Shown: positions 43,262 through 53,609 of the stretch, one piece after another
Position numbering within the stretch: position 1 is the stretch's first letter
Layout: each line of letters opens with the position of its first letter
Assembly (NCBI GenBank): GCA_022496205.1
Contig: WTXD01000093.1
Location: forward strand, 1 to 64,000
Source: Gloeopeniophorella convolvens
Lineage: Eukaryota; Basidiomycota; Agaricomycetes; Russulales
DNA length: 64,000 nucleotides
Direction: 5' to 3'
Program-made: the position numbers and the translations under genes
Notes under the pieces: generated by a model
Told to the model about the DNA's origin: nothing
Database searches by the model: none
The model's input: the letters and a program-made list of their open reading frames with translations, nothing else

Positions 43262-45520
43262 AAGATCTGGACGGCGGGACAGATGATCAGCGCGGTTGTA
43301 AATGCCGGGTTTATGAAGGAGAAGAACGTCGTATTGGGAAAGTTCAAGAGACCAGCGTGCTTGTCTTCGAGTGAGTTTCTGTTTTGTGGTGAAGTATGTC
43401 AGGTTGTTGTGGTCGGTCCAGATTTCAACACGGTGTTGAGCCCCTTGTAAATAGTGTCGATAGGTTTCAAGGGAACGGATAATAGCAAGAAGTTCTTTGT
43501 CGTGGATGTCGTAGTTCGTTCTGCGTCGGTCATAGATTTAGACAGGAATGCGACCGGGTGCCAGCGATTAATTTCGTCTGGTTGCTCCAGCACAGCGCCG
43601 ATGGCAAAGTCGGAGGCGTCTGTAATCAGACGAAATGGGCGAGTGTGGTCGGGAGTGTGAGTACTGGGGCTGAGGTGAATGCGTGCTTGAGGTTGTCAAA
43701 CGCTTGTTGACAGGCTGAGGACCACTGGAACGGAGTATCTTTACGTGTGAGGGCATGAAGTGGTCGTGCGATCTTAGAGAAATCCTTGATGAAACGTCTG
43801 TAGAAATTGCCAAAGCCGAGGAACGCTTGAACGTGCTTGAGTGTTTTTGGCGTTGGCCAATCCATGATAGCTTTGAGTTTGGCAGGGTCCATGCGAATGC
43901 GACCGGCAGAGATGATAAGGCCAAGGTATTCAATGGTTGTCTGGAAGAAGGAACATTTCTCTGGTTTGAGGTAGAGGTCGAGTTCGCGAAGTCGCTGGAG
44001 GACACGATGAACAAGGGCATAGTTTTCTTCAAGAGTGTCGGTGAAAATGAGGATGTCATCCATGTAGATAACAACACAGCCGGTTGCAATGATATCCTTG
44101 AAGTTCTCGTTCATAAAGGATTGGAACGTGCCGGGGGAGTTGCAGAGTCCAAAGAACATGACTAGGGGTTCGAATAGACCACGGTTGGTCTTGAAGGCGC
44201 TTTCCATTCATCGCCTTCTTTGATGCGAATGTTGTTGTAGCCCCAGCGGACGTCAAATTTGGTGAAGTAGCGGGCGTTCTTGAGTTTGTCGATGAGTTCA
44301 GGGATGAGTGGAAGCGGGTAAGCGTTCTTGATTGTGATGTTGTTGAGGGCGCGATAGTCTTGTACAGGACGTAATTTTCCATCTTTCTTCTTGACGAAGA
44401 AGAACGGGCTTGCCATAGGTGACTTTGAAGGGCGAATATAGCCTTTTGCAAGGTGTTCTTTGAGGAATTCGTCAAGGGCCTTTTGTTCATCAGGGGTGAG
44501 ACTGTAGATTTTACAGTCACGGAGTTGGGCATCAGGTTTCAGGTCGATAGCATGGTCCCAAGGTTTGCGAGCAGGGAGTCGTTGGGCAGCTGATTCTTCA
44601 AAGACTTTACGGTACTTGAGGAATTCTGGAGGGACAATGTCTTCGATTGTTTTCTTGGGTGCGACATTTTGTTCGGCCAATTGTTGTGAATGAGTCGTTT
44701 TGGCGCGGACAGATATAGATCCTGTCGACGGGTGTACTCAGGATCATTGACCACTGCTTGGGTGTGCGTTGATTCTGATTGGAAGAGTCGTCTGATGGTG
44801 TGAGGTCGACGGAGTCAAGGAGATATGGTTCTTGAAGGGTGTAGTCGATGTAACCACAAGATGCAAGGATTGTTTGCATTTCTATGGCGAAGTTCACGTC
44901 GGTTTCATGGATACCATCTTCATTGGTATTGATTGGTGCAGTGATAGTACGGATTAGGCCAACAGGAATGTTGTCTAGCGCGGTGGCAGAGATAGCGGAG
45001 TCGGATAGTTGGCAGGAAGGGGGACAACGGTCAAAGGTAATTGTGTCCTTTTCCCAATTGATACTAGGGTTGTGTCGTCTAAGCCAATCCGTGCCTAGGA
45101 TGAGGTCGTGGTCGCCGATGTCAGTGAGATATAGTTCAATCCATTCTTGGTGTGAGTGGCCATCTGGTGTAGGGATTTCAAGGCGTTGAATAGTAGTATG
45201 TTGAACCAAACCGGTGGCGTTATCAGTGCCATCGACATTGCGAACAGGGAAAGGTTTGACGAGTTTCTTGAGTGTGAAGTGATGCCGGTTGGCGAAGTTG
45301 GTATGCAGGATAATGCCTTCTGCGCCACTATCAACGAGTGCGCGTGCACTGATTTTTCGGCCAGAGGACTGTCCCAGGAAATTGACTCTAACAGATATGG
45401 ACGGAGTCCGTCGATTACGCGTCGTAGACGACGGTACAGGAATAGAGTCAATCGTTACAAAGGGTTCAAATTTCTCGACTCCGAAGAACCTCTCATATGT
45501 CCTCTGAACACGAAGAGTCC
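43250..45520 (-). pseudogene. GypB-2 pol: protease, RT and RNase H
   Basis: The pol frame is +1 relative to gag and already open from 46109. Protease: ALVDSGAEGIILH then [40 protein letters not shown] (44680-44162) and VVIYMDDILIFTDT (44207-43626). RNase H: TDASDFAIGAVLEQ onward. Three frame changes interrupt RT and RNase H, near 44165-44207, 43600-43640 and 43510-43530. Each matches the loss of one base in a short run that GypB-1 retains (for example CCCC to CCC before GACCACAC). Without them the polyprotein would be open, so this may be an intact gene with consensus errors. Confidence 0.88.
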
Positions 45521-47352
45521 CAATAGACAGTGCGGCTATGGGACGGTTCAAAAATCCTTCTTCTCGAAGTGGTAGATGGGGAGATGATGTCGGAAACGGC
45601 TTGCTTGGCCTCGGGAGTGGCTTGAGCATACCAGCTATTGATAGCTTGGATAGAAGTGTCGGTAGTGGAGGAGGATGATGGGTCATTCGCAATGAGATTG
45701 CGAGAGTTAGATGAGGGAGTAAAGGATCCGCCGCGTCCGCGGCCTCGGAATGATCCTCTAAAGTTTCCTCTACCTCGGCGGTTAAAATTGAACGAAGTGG
45801 AAGATGAGGGTCCGCTAGGCTTCTTGAGGCATTTGTCGGACCAGTGTCCTCCTCCTCCACAGTACATGCAAAGATTGTTGTCGCGACGACGCTTGCGCTC
45901 TTCAGTAGTGAGTGGGGGAAATGCAGTGGTCGCATTGACTTGTGAGATTTCTCCTTCTTCGAGGGAGCGGATATTGCTTCGTCCGCGTCCACCTCGGAAG
46001 GTACTCCTAGGACGGTTCGTCCAGTAGGAGTCGTCAAGTTCTTGGATAATCTTAACGACTTCCGCAAGCGTCTTTGGTTTGTTTGCGACAGCAGAGTACT
46101 TCTGCTCAAGTTGATTGTTCAAGTTATGGCGGAGAACGGGGATGGTGACAGTGTCGTCAGTGATGGCAGCTTCAGTGCGTGCAACATCCCAATCTTGGTA
46201 CCATTCGCGGAAGCGGCGAATGCCTTGTGGGTACTGGAAGAACTTGTTGATAGCGAGTTGTTTCTGGTCCGGGTTGGTGAACATAGTTTCAAAGGCGTCG
46301 ACAAAGGCTTTCCAGGTGCCGTAGGCTTTATTCGTGAGTGCGTCATTCATGCGGACGCGAGCCCATTCCCCAGCACGGGTGTTGTTTTTAAAGTGAGTAT
46401 AGGCGTCGGCGATCTTCTTGGTGTCGGTGTTATACAGGTCTTCATTGAGCGAATAATAGTTGTTAAGATGAGAAAGGAATTGGCGGGCAGTGGCTTCTGC
46501 GCCGTCAAAGGGTTCTGGTGGGCTGCCGAGTAATTTGGAAGACATCTTGGGCGGAGCAGTAGTGGTTCCTTGTGATGGTGGGTTTACTGGTGGTTTAAAT
46601 GGAGGCGGTACTTGAGTCTGACGAGATGAAGAGGCAACTGGAGTCTGAGTCGGTCCGATACGAGAGACAGGAGGCGTAGGAGTCTGGACGAAAGGTACAA
46701 GTTCTTGAGGCTGAGACGATGGAGGCGCAACTGGTTCAGACGATTCTTCAGGAATTGGGTTTTGTTGAGGAGATGGATGACGTTCCGGGGTACCAAAGCC
46801 TCCAGGTATGGTGCGAGGCGAGTTTGCAGCTAATGGGGTGCCTAATGGAGTAACTTTTCTGGAGATACGGTGGATGGTTTCTTGAGTAGATTCTAGGAGT
46901 TCGTTGACTTCGTCTGAGTCGTCTGAGGGAGGTGGTGTAGGTGGTGGTACGACGCGGGTTTGTTCAGGAGGGTCAAAGTATACTGGTTGGTTGTTGAAGT
47001 ATTGCCACCGTTTCCTTCCTTCGTTCCAACGGACTTTCTTGTCTTTGTAAAGTCCTTCTAAGGACGCCCAGGCGTAACCTTGAAGTTGATCGGCGTGTGG
47101 GTAGTAAGCGTTGAGTGCGTCGAGGACTGGTACTTGATAAGTGGTGAAAACTGTTTGCTTGGTTGCCTCGTCGAGGACGAGAGTTCGTCCAAGGACTGTG
47201 GCGATGGCGTAGACGTGTCCGCTTTCTTCGTCAAGTCTGATTTTCCTAATAATGCTTCCGGGAGGTAGATGTCGGGAGATGTCAGTGATTTCTTCTGGGC
47301 TAGGGTCGTTCCAATTGTTCTCTTTGATGTATCTTTGGAATTCGGTACTCAT
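45493..47352 (-). CDS. GypB-2 gag, intact
   Basis: 619 codons from ATG 47352 to TGA 45493. N-terminal domain of about 130 residues (VLGRTLVLDEATKQTVFTTY, ASLEGLYKDKKVRWNEGRKR) of no recognised family; Pro/Ser-rich linker; capsid domain from about residue 280 (PPEPFDGAEATARQFLSHLN, WKAFVDAFETMFTNPDQ, FREWYQDWD); Arg/Gly-rich tract; CCHC knuckle CMYCGGGGHWSDKC near residue 505; then an RGRG-rich tail. It coats element RNA and builds the particle. It is longer than usual gypsy gags because of the N-terminal domain. Pol overlaps its last 200 codons in the +1 frame. Confidence 0.92.
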   Translation of the reverse strand: MSTEFQRYIKENNWNDPSPEEITDISRHLPPGSIIRKIRLDEESGHVYAIATVLGRTLVLDEATKQTVFTTYQVPVLDALNAYYPHADQLQGYAWASLEGLYKDKKVRWNEGRKRWQYFNNQPVYFDPPEQTRVVPPPTPPPSDDSDEVNELLESTQETIHRISRKVTPLGTPLAANSPRTIPGGFGTPERHPSPQQNPIPEESSEPVAPPSSQPQELVPFVQTPTPPVSRIGPTQTPVASSSRQTQVPPPFKPPVNPPSQGTTTAPPKMSSKLLGSPPEPFDGAEATARQFLSHLNNYYSLNEDLYNTDTKKIADAYTHFKNNTRAGEWARVRMNDALTNKAYGTWKAFVDAFETMFTNPDQKQLAINKFFQYPQGIRRFREWYQDWDVARTEAAITDDTVTIPVLRHNLNNQLEQKYSAVANKPKTLAEVVKIIQELDDSYWTNRPRSTFRGGRGRSNIRSLEEGEISQVNATTAFPPLTTEERKRRRDNNLCMYCGGGGHWSDKCLKKPSGPSSSTSFNFNRRGRGNFRGSFRGRGRGGSFTPSSNSRNLIANDPSSSSTTDTSIQAINSWYAQATPEAKQAVSDIISPSTTSRRRIFEPSHSRTVYWDSSCSEDI

Positions 47353-47362
47353 AAAGAGTGAT

Positions 47363-48938
47363 TCAGATGATAGGGAGTCCTACAACTTGCACAGTGTAGG
47401 TGTTGACGTTGTGATGATATGTGATGGTGAAAGCGTGGTTAAGGATAGGACGACGTCGATCAATGGAATGGCGTTCGATGCGGGCGTAGTCTTCTTCGAT
47501 GTGGTCGCGAAAGATTCTTGTAGATCGCTTCCACAGATAGCCTTCAAAGTGCAGAGGATCGCTAGTAAAGTTGGCGAGTTCGTGGAGATCGTGGGGGAAA
47601 CTGATGATACGGAGTTGGCGACGATTGTATTCTTCTCTGCACCAGCGTCGGAAGTTGTGAAAACCAAGGTAGTTTCGGGTAGGCAAGGTTTGGCCGATGT
47701 AGATGATTTCTGGGTGGTGCGCAACGTTATCACGTTGGATGTCGATGAGTCGGGTTCTGCTGAGGTTTCTTGGATCTTCAGGGGTTGGCGTACGTTGTAC
47801 TGGTGGTAACGCTACTTGCGGTAGTGGTGTCGGAGGACGGTGTCTGGGAGACCGTCGACGATTAGGTCTGGATGCCAGGATTGCGACAGAAAGACTCTGA
47901 TAGTCTAAAATACAGGGTACAGGAGGATCTGACTAGATCTCTAAATACTGGGTGTCGGTAAGGTCACTGGTGTCTTGTAGGTCGAGGTCGCTGATAGTGT
48001 GGATGCTGGGGACGTCGTTGTCTGTTGCTTCTTGTTCTTCGTCGAGGCTGAAGTTGCTGACGATGCTTGGGGCGTTGTTCCAACTATTTTCTCCGTGTCT
48101 GATTCAGGGGTTGCTGGAGGAATAAGAGGAGGTCGTCGTGGTACAGGATACAGGAATCGTTGTTTGATTGGACAAGGTCGAGTCGAGAGGATTACTTATG
48201 ATCCAGTGTGCGTCTTGCAGGTGCAAGGTATAGTTGCAGAAGGGCCGGAGCGGATAGAGTAGAGAGGTACTAGAGGGTTTTCTTGAAGTAGGACAAGTTG
48301 AGCGAAGTGGAGACGAGTCTGGTACGGAGTAGTGATGAAACGTTCAAGATAGTAGATTCGATGGCCGGTAAGGATTTTCTCGATGAGATGTTCTTTGTGG
48401 ACTTGGACGATGTTCCACCAGAAGAGCTCGAGTTCGAGCCAGAGGTTGGTGGTTTGGATGGGTTCCCAGCGTACACCGCTAGGTCGTTGAAGGAACCAAA
48501 GAGGTGCTGTTCTTCTACAGCACTTTGGACAATGTTCCTTTCAGCGTTGAACCAGTGACTGAGGTGTAGATCGTTGTCAAGAGTTGTCCGAATGGGAGAG
48601 ATCGCCGAAGTCTTGTTAAACCGGGGTAAGCCAAGAGTCAGAGCGACTAGAGTGTCGGTAGAAAGTCGTGGACACGAGCCGAGGGTCGTAGAACTGGAGT
48701 CGGATAATCGATGAAGGACTTGATAATATTTGTCGAAGAAGCGTCGATAGGCTTGGTCAAAGTTAGGCGATTGTCGTCGTTGTAAGGATCAGATGGAGTC
48801 CTTCAAGCAATACTTGGGGTGGTGCTTCCACTGAGTCGAGTCTGAGTCAATAGTATCTCCCACAGAGGTGCTACGCACTCTAGAAATAATTGGGCAGATA
48901 CTATTTACAGGTACAAGTATTCGACTGATTTGCTAGGT
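47363..48938 (-). pseudogene. GypB-2 ORF0, distal half (unknown protein)
   Basis: Coding-like sequence between the first ORF0 stop and gag, readable in alternating frames. One block has WLELELFWWNIVQVHKEHLIEK and YYLERFITTPYQT (about 48440-48280). Another is an open stretch 47686-47363 with YLGFHNFRRWCREEYNRRQ, FPHDLHELANF and HFEGYLWKRSTR. It is colinear with GypB-1 33911-35013. At least two frame changes and stops occur. I do not recognise it. Aromatic- and Arg-rich, no signal peptide or membrane helix seen. Confidence 0.6.
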
Positions 48939-50464
48939 TTATTCAAGTTCTCCCCTTGGCACGTGGATGAGGGCGAGGAGGTTGTGATCGTGGCGAAGGA
49001 AGGGTGTGTCTCCTACTTCTCTGATGTTGTCAGGGACGCGCTGGAGGCCGGTGAAGAGTCGGAGTTGCGGGTATAGGAGGCAGGAGTCGTTGAGTTCCGA
49101 GTAGCGATCGCGGATGGAGATGATGCGGCCGTGATCAAAGTGGAGAAAGCCGTAGGTACTCAGAAATCGGCCGTCTAGGAAGTCGATGTGGCGGAGTGGG
49201 ACTCTGGCGCCTTCAAAGCACCTTTGGGTGCCAAATTCAAGGGAGAGGAGGTTGTCGACAAGGTGATAGGTGAACTCGTAGCGTATAGCTCCAAGGGGTA
49301 GTTCACGCGATGGGGGAGTGTAGACGGTGAAGGCGCAGATGTAGCGAGGGTGGTATGGATGTTCAGGTAGGCGTCGGTTGCCTTCGTTTGGACGGGTGGC
49401 TTCAAGAATGAAGTAGTGGTACTCCTCCAGGTGGGAGCGGAAGGGGCGGAGCTCAGGGAAGTAGTTATTGATATTTTCGAGGTAGAATCGAGCGGATTTG
49501 ATGCGAGGGATGTGCCAAAGGAGCTGGGAAGCGTCGAAGCGTTGAGGGCGACCTGCAAGTTGTGCTGCAACTCGCTCGTGAGGTCGGTGGAGTACACGGG
49601 GGCAAGCAGGGATGGGTTGGAGTGGTGGAGCGTCAAAATGGAAGTCGACGTAGTCAGTGAGGTCACTATCGTTTGTGAGCTCAGAGGGGGAGCGAACGCG
49701 ATGATATGGGGGAGGTGCTTGGTCAGGGAATTGCTCGACGGCGACGTCGACGAGGATCTCGAGAGCAGGTGCTGGGACAAGGTTGGGAGCGAAAATCAAA
49801 GGGGATACCGTCGCTGCTCGCGAGGGTATGGGAGTTGGTACAGGATGAGGAGTAGGAGGCGAGTAGGAGGGAGCGCAGGAGTATGCGCCGGCGATGCAGG
49901 ATGAGGAGAAGGGGCAAGGACAGACAGATGCGAAGGGGAGTAAGGAGGTGAAGGACGCGAAGAGCGAGGCTGGGGAGTGGATAAGAAAGGGGAGGCTGGA
50001 GTAGGCTCGACCAAGGGGCTGGGAGCTTGTTCACCAGTAGAGGGGCCAGGGATAGGAGACTGTGGGATAGCTGAGGTGCGTAGGATTTCTGCAAAGCGTT
50101 CTTGCACCTGTTGGGCTCTGAGACGGACTAGGAAGTCGAAGGCTGAGTGATGCGGAGAGGGAGAGCGAGGTGGTACAGTGAGGACGTCGAGGATCTGTCC
50201 TGGTTCAACGTCGACAGGAGATGGGGAGCGAGGATGATACGATGGAGAGCGAGGTGTGGGTGGAGGTCGAGGAGTAGAGGCAAGGGGAGGATACTGTAGT
50301 TCAGGTGACAGTCCACGAGTGGGAGTGCCGTAGTCAAGGATGGTTGGCGGTCCACGAGGGGGAGCGTCAAGATCAGAGTAAGACAGGGGTCGAATCAGCG
50401 CCTGGGGTTGAGCACGGTCCGAAAGGAGCGCGGTCTGAGGTGCGGTGATTCCAGAGTAAGACAC
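48939..50464 (-). CDS. GypB-2 ORF0, proximal half (unknown protein)
   Basis: Two overlapping frames, 50464-49796 and 49799-48939, that are a single frame in GypB-1, so a one-base indel near 49800 splits it here. Residues 1-190 are Pro/Ser-rich and low complexity with a few ordered blocks (FDFLVRLRAQQVQERFAEILR). The remaining 286 residues look folded: EILVDVAVEQFPDQAPPPY, FPELRPFRSHLEEYHYFI, HPRYICAFTVYTPPSRELPL, FEGARVPLRHIDFLDGRF. No ATG lies at the 5' end, and initiation is unexplained. It lies between LTR and gag, where fungal gypsy elements normally have only a short leader. Confidence 0.65.
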
Positions 50465-50493
50465 TAGAGTCGCAGCTGATCAGAGGATGTAAG

Positions 50494-50503
50494 AGACTGT
50501 CCA
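50494..50503 (-). promoter_or_regulatory. GypB-2 self-primer binding site
   Basis: The minus strand reads TGGACAGTCT, two bases inside the 5' LTR. Its reverse complement AGACTGTCCA is in the LTR (minus strand, 50672-50663), 35 bp after a TATATAA. Confidence 0.75.
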
Positions 50504-50505
50504 AA

Positions 50506-51155
50506 TGTCAGGACTCACTCGCGGGTGCGCGCAGAGAGGATAGCAGAGGGTTTGGAGAGCGTCACAGGGGGAAGACAGAAGATGAGCTGCGATATGCAGG
50601 AGCAGAGGGGAACACACTAACAGTGCTATTGCAGTGCTAGGTACAGATGAGAGTGCCACAGATGGACAGTCTGAGGACCACTGGGCGATACATGGGGGTC
50701 TTATATACTACTGGAGACCCCCAGACGAATCTGGTCTAATTACTGATGGGGATTCCAGAGGGGATTCCCCATAACCTCTCCTCTCTGATACGCTTCTTAG
50801 TTTCCATCGCAGAGTGGGGCTTGAGGCCCCATGGAGTTCTTGATGATCAGAGTCCCAAAGAGGACGCATGAAGTGTTTCACCTTGATCAAGGTTCTGGTT
50901 ACTTTGGGACGAGTAATATGGCCATTCTGAGAGATCCCTAGTCCGGGATCTTGGGGGTATTCCAGGGTTAATTGGCCATTAGGGAGTAGGGCGAGGAATG
51001 GGGGTGAAGGGTCACGTGATGCATTTCGACTTGTAGTCGCAATGTGAGTGGTACGCGTCGCATTGTGAGCGACGCGTAGGGTATTTACTGGTAGGGCTGG
51101 ATTTGCTTAGTGTTCTGAGCAGTTCGACCTCCTTGAGGCCTTAGTGTTCGTGACA
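50506..51155 (-). repeat. GypB-2 5' LTR (650 bp)
   Basis: Pairs with 40982-41637. Differences are mainly one-base gaps, for example GCGGTGTGCG against GCGGGTGCG. Confidence 0.95.
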
Positions 51156-52080
51156 CAAAGACAAGATCAACTCCGGCCTCATCTTCATTTATATGGATGA
51201 TATTCTGATCACGACCCCTGACAACATCGACCTTCACCGACACATGGTTGAGCGAGTACTTCAGAAGCTCCTTAATAATGACCTCTACCTGAAACCCAAG
51301 AAATGCACCTTTGAAAGTACGAAGGTAGACTACCTTGGTATGATCCTGAACGGTGATCAGATCGAGATGGACCCCATAAAGCTTGACGGTATCAGGGACT
51401 GGCCTGTCCCAAAGACCGTTAAGCAGGTACAAGCATTCCTCGGTTTCAGAAATTTCTACCGTCACTTTATCAGAGACTTTGGTAAGATCGCTCGACCATT
51501 GAATACCCTTACGAAGAACGATACCCCTTTCCTTTGGACTGATGATTGCCAACTTGCTTACGAACGATTAAAGGACGCCTTTCTTTCGAATCCGGTACTT
51601 ATTCACATTGATCATGATAAACCTTTTTTCCTCGAAACGGACGCTTCCTCCTTCGCGTGTGGTGCAGTACTTTCTCAAAAGGGTGTCGATAGACGATGAC
51701 ACCCTATAGCATATTACTCACATTCATTTGCACCAGTTAAACAACGTTACAACATCTATGATTGAGAACTCTTAGCTATTATAAAGGCACTAAAAGAGTG
51801 GCACCATTACCTAGCAGGAGCCAAACATCTGATCATGATACTCACGGACCACTGTAACTTATTATTTTTTAAGGACACTTGAAAGGTTTCGCATCGCCAG
51901 GCGCGATGGCACGAAGACCTTGCTGAGTTTAACTTTGTTATCTAGCACGTACCCGGGAAGCTTCACACCCCCGCCGACGCCCTCTCCCGATGACCTGATC
52001 ATGACGATGGCTATATTGAATATGAGGAGGTAGCCATACTTCCCCCCGATGTCTTTGTAAACTTGACATTCTTGACAGGA
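51156..52080 (+). pseudogene. GypA-3 pol, RT C-terminal half and RNase H
   Basis: Rejoins 40981 after GypB-2. Catalytic IYMDD at 51190-51201, then DLYLKPKKCTFESTKVDYLG and AFLGFRNFYRHFIRDF (RT thumb). RNase H starts at FFLETDASSFACGAVLSQKG. Stops at about 51698 (TGA), 51764 and 51881 break RNase H. Confidence 0.9.
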
Positions 52081-53546
52081 ACACCGTCAATCAAAGATCG
52101 TGTTCGAATCGCCCAGCTTTGGGGCGATAAGACGAAGGCTCCGACTGGATGTATGAAACAGTCGGACAGGTGGTGGCATACAGAGAAAGGCCAACTCTAG
52201 ATACCTACCAACACCGATGAGACACTCAGGTGTGATATCATTCGTGCCCATCATGATACTCCTTCTGCCGGACACCCCGGCATCACGAACACCCAGGAAC
52301 TGATACAACAGCAATGGGACTGGCCAGGTCTTAACGAGTTCGTCAAGAACTACGTTAATGGATGCGCCGACTGCAGGCGTTAAAAGTCCAAACCAATCAG
52401 CAGAAACCGGAACTCATGCCAATCTATGCCAATCCGGACGTAGGACCATTCCAGACCATGTCCATGGACTTCATCATTAAACTCCCGACATCTCGCGGTT
52501 TCGATTCTATCCTCATGGTCGTCGATCACAACTGCACAAAGGGCGCAGTATTCATACCCTGTAATGAATCAATCACCGCTGAAGGAGTGGCGAAACTTTA
52601 CCTGGACAATGTCTACCGCCATTTTGGACTCCCTCACTGTATCATCTCTGATTGTGACCCTCGTTTTGCATCCTCTTTCACTCGTGAGCTATGTCGACGT
52701 ATCGGCATCAGTCAAAACATCTCGACAGCCTATCACCCCCAAACTGACGGACAGACCGAGCGTGTTAACCAACAGCTCGAACAGTACCTCAGATTCTGGG
52801 TGAACGGCAGACAGGATGACTGGGTCGACTGGCTTCCATTTGCTGAATTCGCACATAACTCCTGGAAGAGTTCTGCGACAAAATTTTCACTTTCCCCATT
52901 TGAAGCCCTGATGGGCTATCACCCTCACTCTGATTGGCCGATAGGAACGGCCTCATCTATACCCCGGATTACTGATCGACTCAAGCTGCTGTGCAGTCAT
53001 CATCTTGCTGCGTGAGAAGCCCTGGAATGGACAGCTGACATGATGAAGTGGAAAGCCAGAGGTCAGCTGTCTACGTTGGAAGAAGGAGATCTCATATGGC
53101 TCGAAGGAAGTCACCTGCCAATGGCATACCCCACACTGAAACTGGCTCCCCGGTGCCATGGTCCCTTCCGCATTGTAAGGAAACCGTCTCCAGTAACATT
53201 CCAACTGAAACTTCCTCCATCGATGAAAGTCCATAATGTGTTTCACGTGTCTCACCTTCTCCCTTATCGCGAAACATGAGAACATGGGAAGAACTTCCCC
53301 CACCCTCTGCCTGACCTTGTCGAAGGGGAAGAAGAGTACAAAGTTGAGTCCATTCGGAACTCCTGCTTCTTCCGCCGTTAGCTGCAGTATCTCGTGAAAT
53401 GGAAGGGCTACCTGGACTCGGATAATGAGTGGATCAAGGCTTCCGACGTACACGTGGATGACCTGCTGACCTCTTATCATATGGAGCACCCTGACGCCGC
53501 AGGACCAGCGTCTGACACCCTATCTACGCGTCATGGTCGACACTGA
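52081..53546 (+). pseudogene. GypA-3 pol, integrase and chromodomain
   Basis: Zinc domain around 52240-52375 (HDTPSAGHPGITN, GCADC then a one-base loss). The core is open 52362-53015: [32 protein letters not shown], with all three acidic residues kept. C-terminal integrase PFRIVRKPSPVTFQLKLPPS and VFHVSHLLPY (53040-53279). Chromodomain YKVESIRNS with LVKWKGYLDSDNEWI (53330-53450), interrupted by a TAG at 53380. Stop at 53544-53546. Confidence 0.9.
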
Positions 53547-53563
53547 CTATAAGAGGGGGGTAA
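53547..53563 (+). promoter_or_regulatory. Internal polypurine tract between pol and ORF3 (GypA-3)
   Basis: CTATAAGAGGGGGGTAA, identical in GypA-1 and GypA-2, directly after the pol stop and 46 bp before ORF3. Confidence 0.6.
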
Positions 53564-53609
53564 TTTTCATTGACACTCTCCAGCGACTTCAGTCACTCTA
53601 ACACTCACA

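Larger units (their letters stand above)
40982..51155 (-). mobile_element. GypB-2, complete and youngest gypsy element
   Basis: Minus-strand copy with LTRs at 40982-41637 and 50506-51155 and a perfect TSD CAAAG (40977-40981 and 51156-51160). LTRs are nearly identical, differing mostly by single-base length changes in short runs. Gag and the integrase-chromodomain part are fully open; RT and RNase H have three single-base frameshifts. It is the innermost level of host gene, GypB-1, GypA-3, GypB-2. Confidence 0.96.

Noticed and set aside
44884..47809. Several antisense frames over 100 codons opposite GypB-2 (for example 46042-46533 and 47252-47809)
   Set aside because: They are the reverse-strand shadow of the gag, protease and ORF0 coding sequence and have no motifs of their own.
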